DNA from: Streptomyces sp. NBC_00572
GTDB taxonomy: Bacteria; Actinomycetota; Actinomycetes; Streptomycetales; Streptomycetaceae
NCBI RefSeq assembly: GCF_026341815.1
Contig: NZ_JAPENX010000004.1
Span: 44,897-108,896 of the forward strand
Reading direction: 5' to 3'
DNA: 64,000 bases
Shown here in pieces: positions 63,710 to 64,000 of this stretch. The notes beneath the pieces were generated by a model. That model saw only the letters and a list, made by a program, of their open reading frames with translations, did not search any database and was not told the origin of the DNA. Each line of letters begins with the position of its first letter. Position 1 is the first letter of the stretch. The position numbers were made by a program, and so were the translations under genes.

Positions 63710-64000
63710 GGGGCCATGGGGCGGGTAAGCGCAGCGTCCCGCCCTAGACGCACCCCTCTGGCCCGCGCAGCGAGCCTTCCCAACCGGCCCGGGAACCCGG
63801 ACCGCGCAGCGGCCCGGCCCTCTTCGGGTCCCCGGAGCGCAGCGGAGGGGACCACCCCGGCTGCGCCGGGGCGGGGGTGAGCGCAGCGAACCCCTTCACC
63901 TTTCAACCCGGACCGCGCAGCGGGCCGGCCCCCTTTCAGGCCCCCGGAGCGCAGCGGGCGGCCCTCCGCGAAGCGGGAGGGCGGTGAGCGCAGCGAACCG
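63710..64000. repeat. Hairpin-rich terminal repeats, telomere-like or subtelomeric
   Basis: Short palindromes with GNA triloops crowd this stretch: CCGC-GCA-GCGG at 63802 and 63913, GAGCGCAGCG units, and CCTCC-GCGAAGC-GGGAGG-type folds near 63964. Two imperfect copies of a roughly 100-bp unit (63794-63894 and 63905-64000) both start AACCCGGACCGCGCAGCG and end GAGCGCAGCGAAC. GNA-loop hairpins are the hallmark of Streptomyces linear replicon ends, but the sequence is cut by the window, so the real end may be further right. No gene is supported here. Confidence 0.55.

Overview
The window is high-GC actinomycete DNA, almost certainly Streptomyces. The signs are GC-rich third codon positions, GTG/TTG starts, ATGA/GTGA gene overlaps, SARP and gamma-butyrolactone-receptor regulators, and GC-rich hairpin terminators. 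It also carries its own replication operon beside an iteron field, a parAB operon with a phased palindrome array, and a hairpin-rich right end that looks telomeric or subtelomeric. I therefore read it as part of a large, probably linear, plasmid carrying an antibiotic-type gene cluster. That reading is inference; neither end is proven.

Region 1 (1-28.9 kb) is the core of a type I polyketide cluster. Two PKS genes on the minus strand encode a KSQ loading module and modules 1-2 (KS-AT-DH-KR-ACP). They are followed by module 3, whose DH is degenerate and which runs off the left edge. All four ATs carry malonyl-type motifs. Rightward genes follow: two SnoaL-like proteins, a gamma-butyrolactone-receptor-like repressor, a type II thioesterase, a metallophosphoesterase, a phosphopantetheinyl transferase and a 47-residue protein. 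Next come a leftward class III aminotransferase, then a flavin reductase, a soluble histidine kinase and a biotin-carboxylase/BCCP subunit that would feed malonyl-CoA.

Region 2 (28.9-34.5 kb) is an accessory block: an IS701-like transposase next to a transporter scrap, an ArsR-MFS pair with a perfect operator, a quinone oxidoreductase and an SGNH hydrolase. Region 3 (34.6-38.2 kb) is the replication module: prim-pol, D5-type helicase and a small unknown protein, bracketed by AGTCGCT iterons. Region 4 (38.3-48.4 kb) resumes biosynthesis: two acyl-CoA-dehydrogenase-like flavin monooxygenases, a PNPOx-like protein, an imine reductase, a large SARP, an NmrA-like protein, an MFS exporter and an HxlR regulator with an early TTA codon. 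Together with region 1 this predicts a polyene-type chain that is released, transaminated, cyclised to an imine, reduced and oxidised, i.e. a polyketide alkaloid of the coelimycin/streptazone/cyclizidine type. The release domain lies outside the window.

Region 5 (48.5-60.7 kb) is housekeeping-like and mobile DNA: an FxLYD-like membrane protein, a GPP34 protein, a secreted protein, a GntR/ABC operon, a Ser/Thr kinase, ISL3 remnants including a 2.2-kb cassette with an 8-bp target duplication and a SnoaL-like cargo gene, a Tn3 scrap, and a TetR/DUF1772/DUF4267 set. Region 6 (60.8-64 kb) is the partition locus (four palindromes about 60 bp apart, parA, parB with two more palindromes inside its coding sequence) and the hairpin-rich terminal repeats. 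No tRNA, rRNA or CRISPR array was seen.
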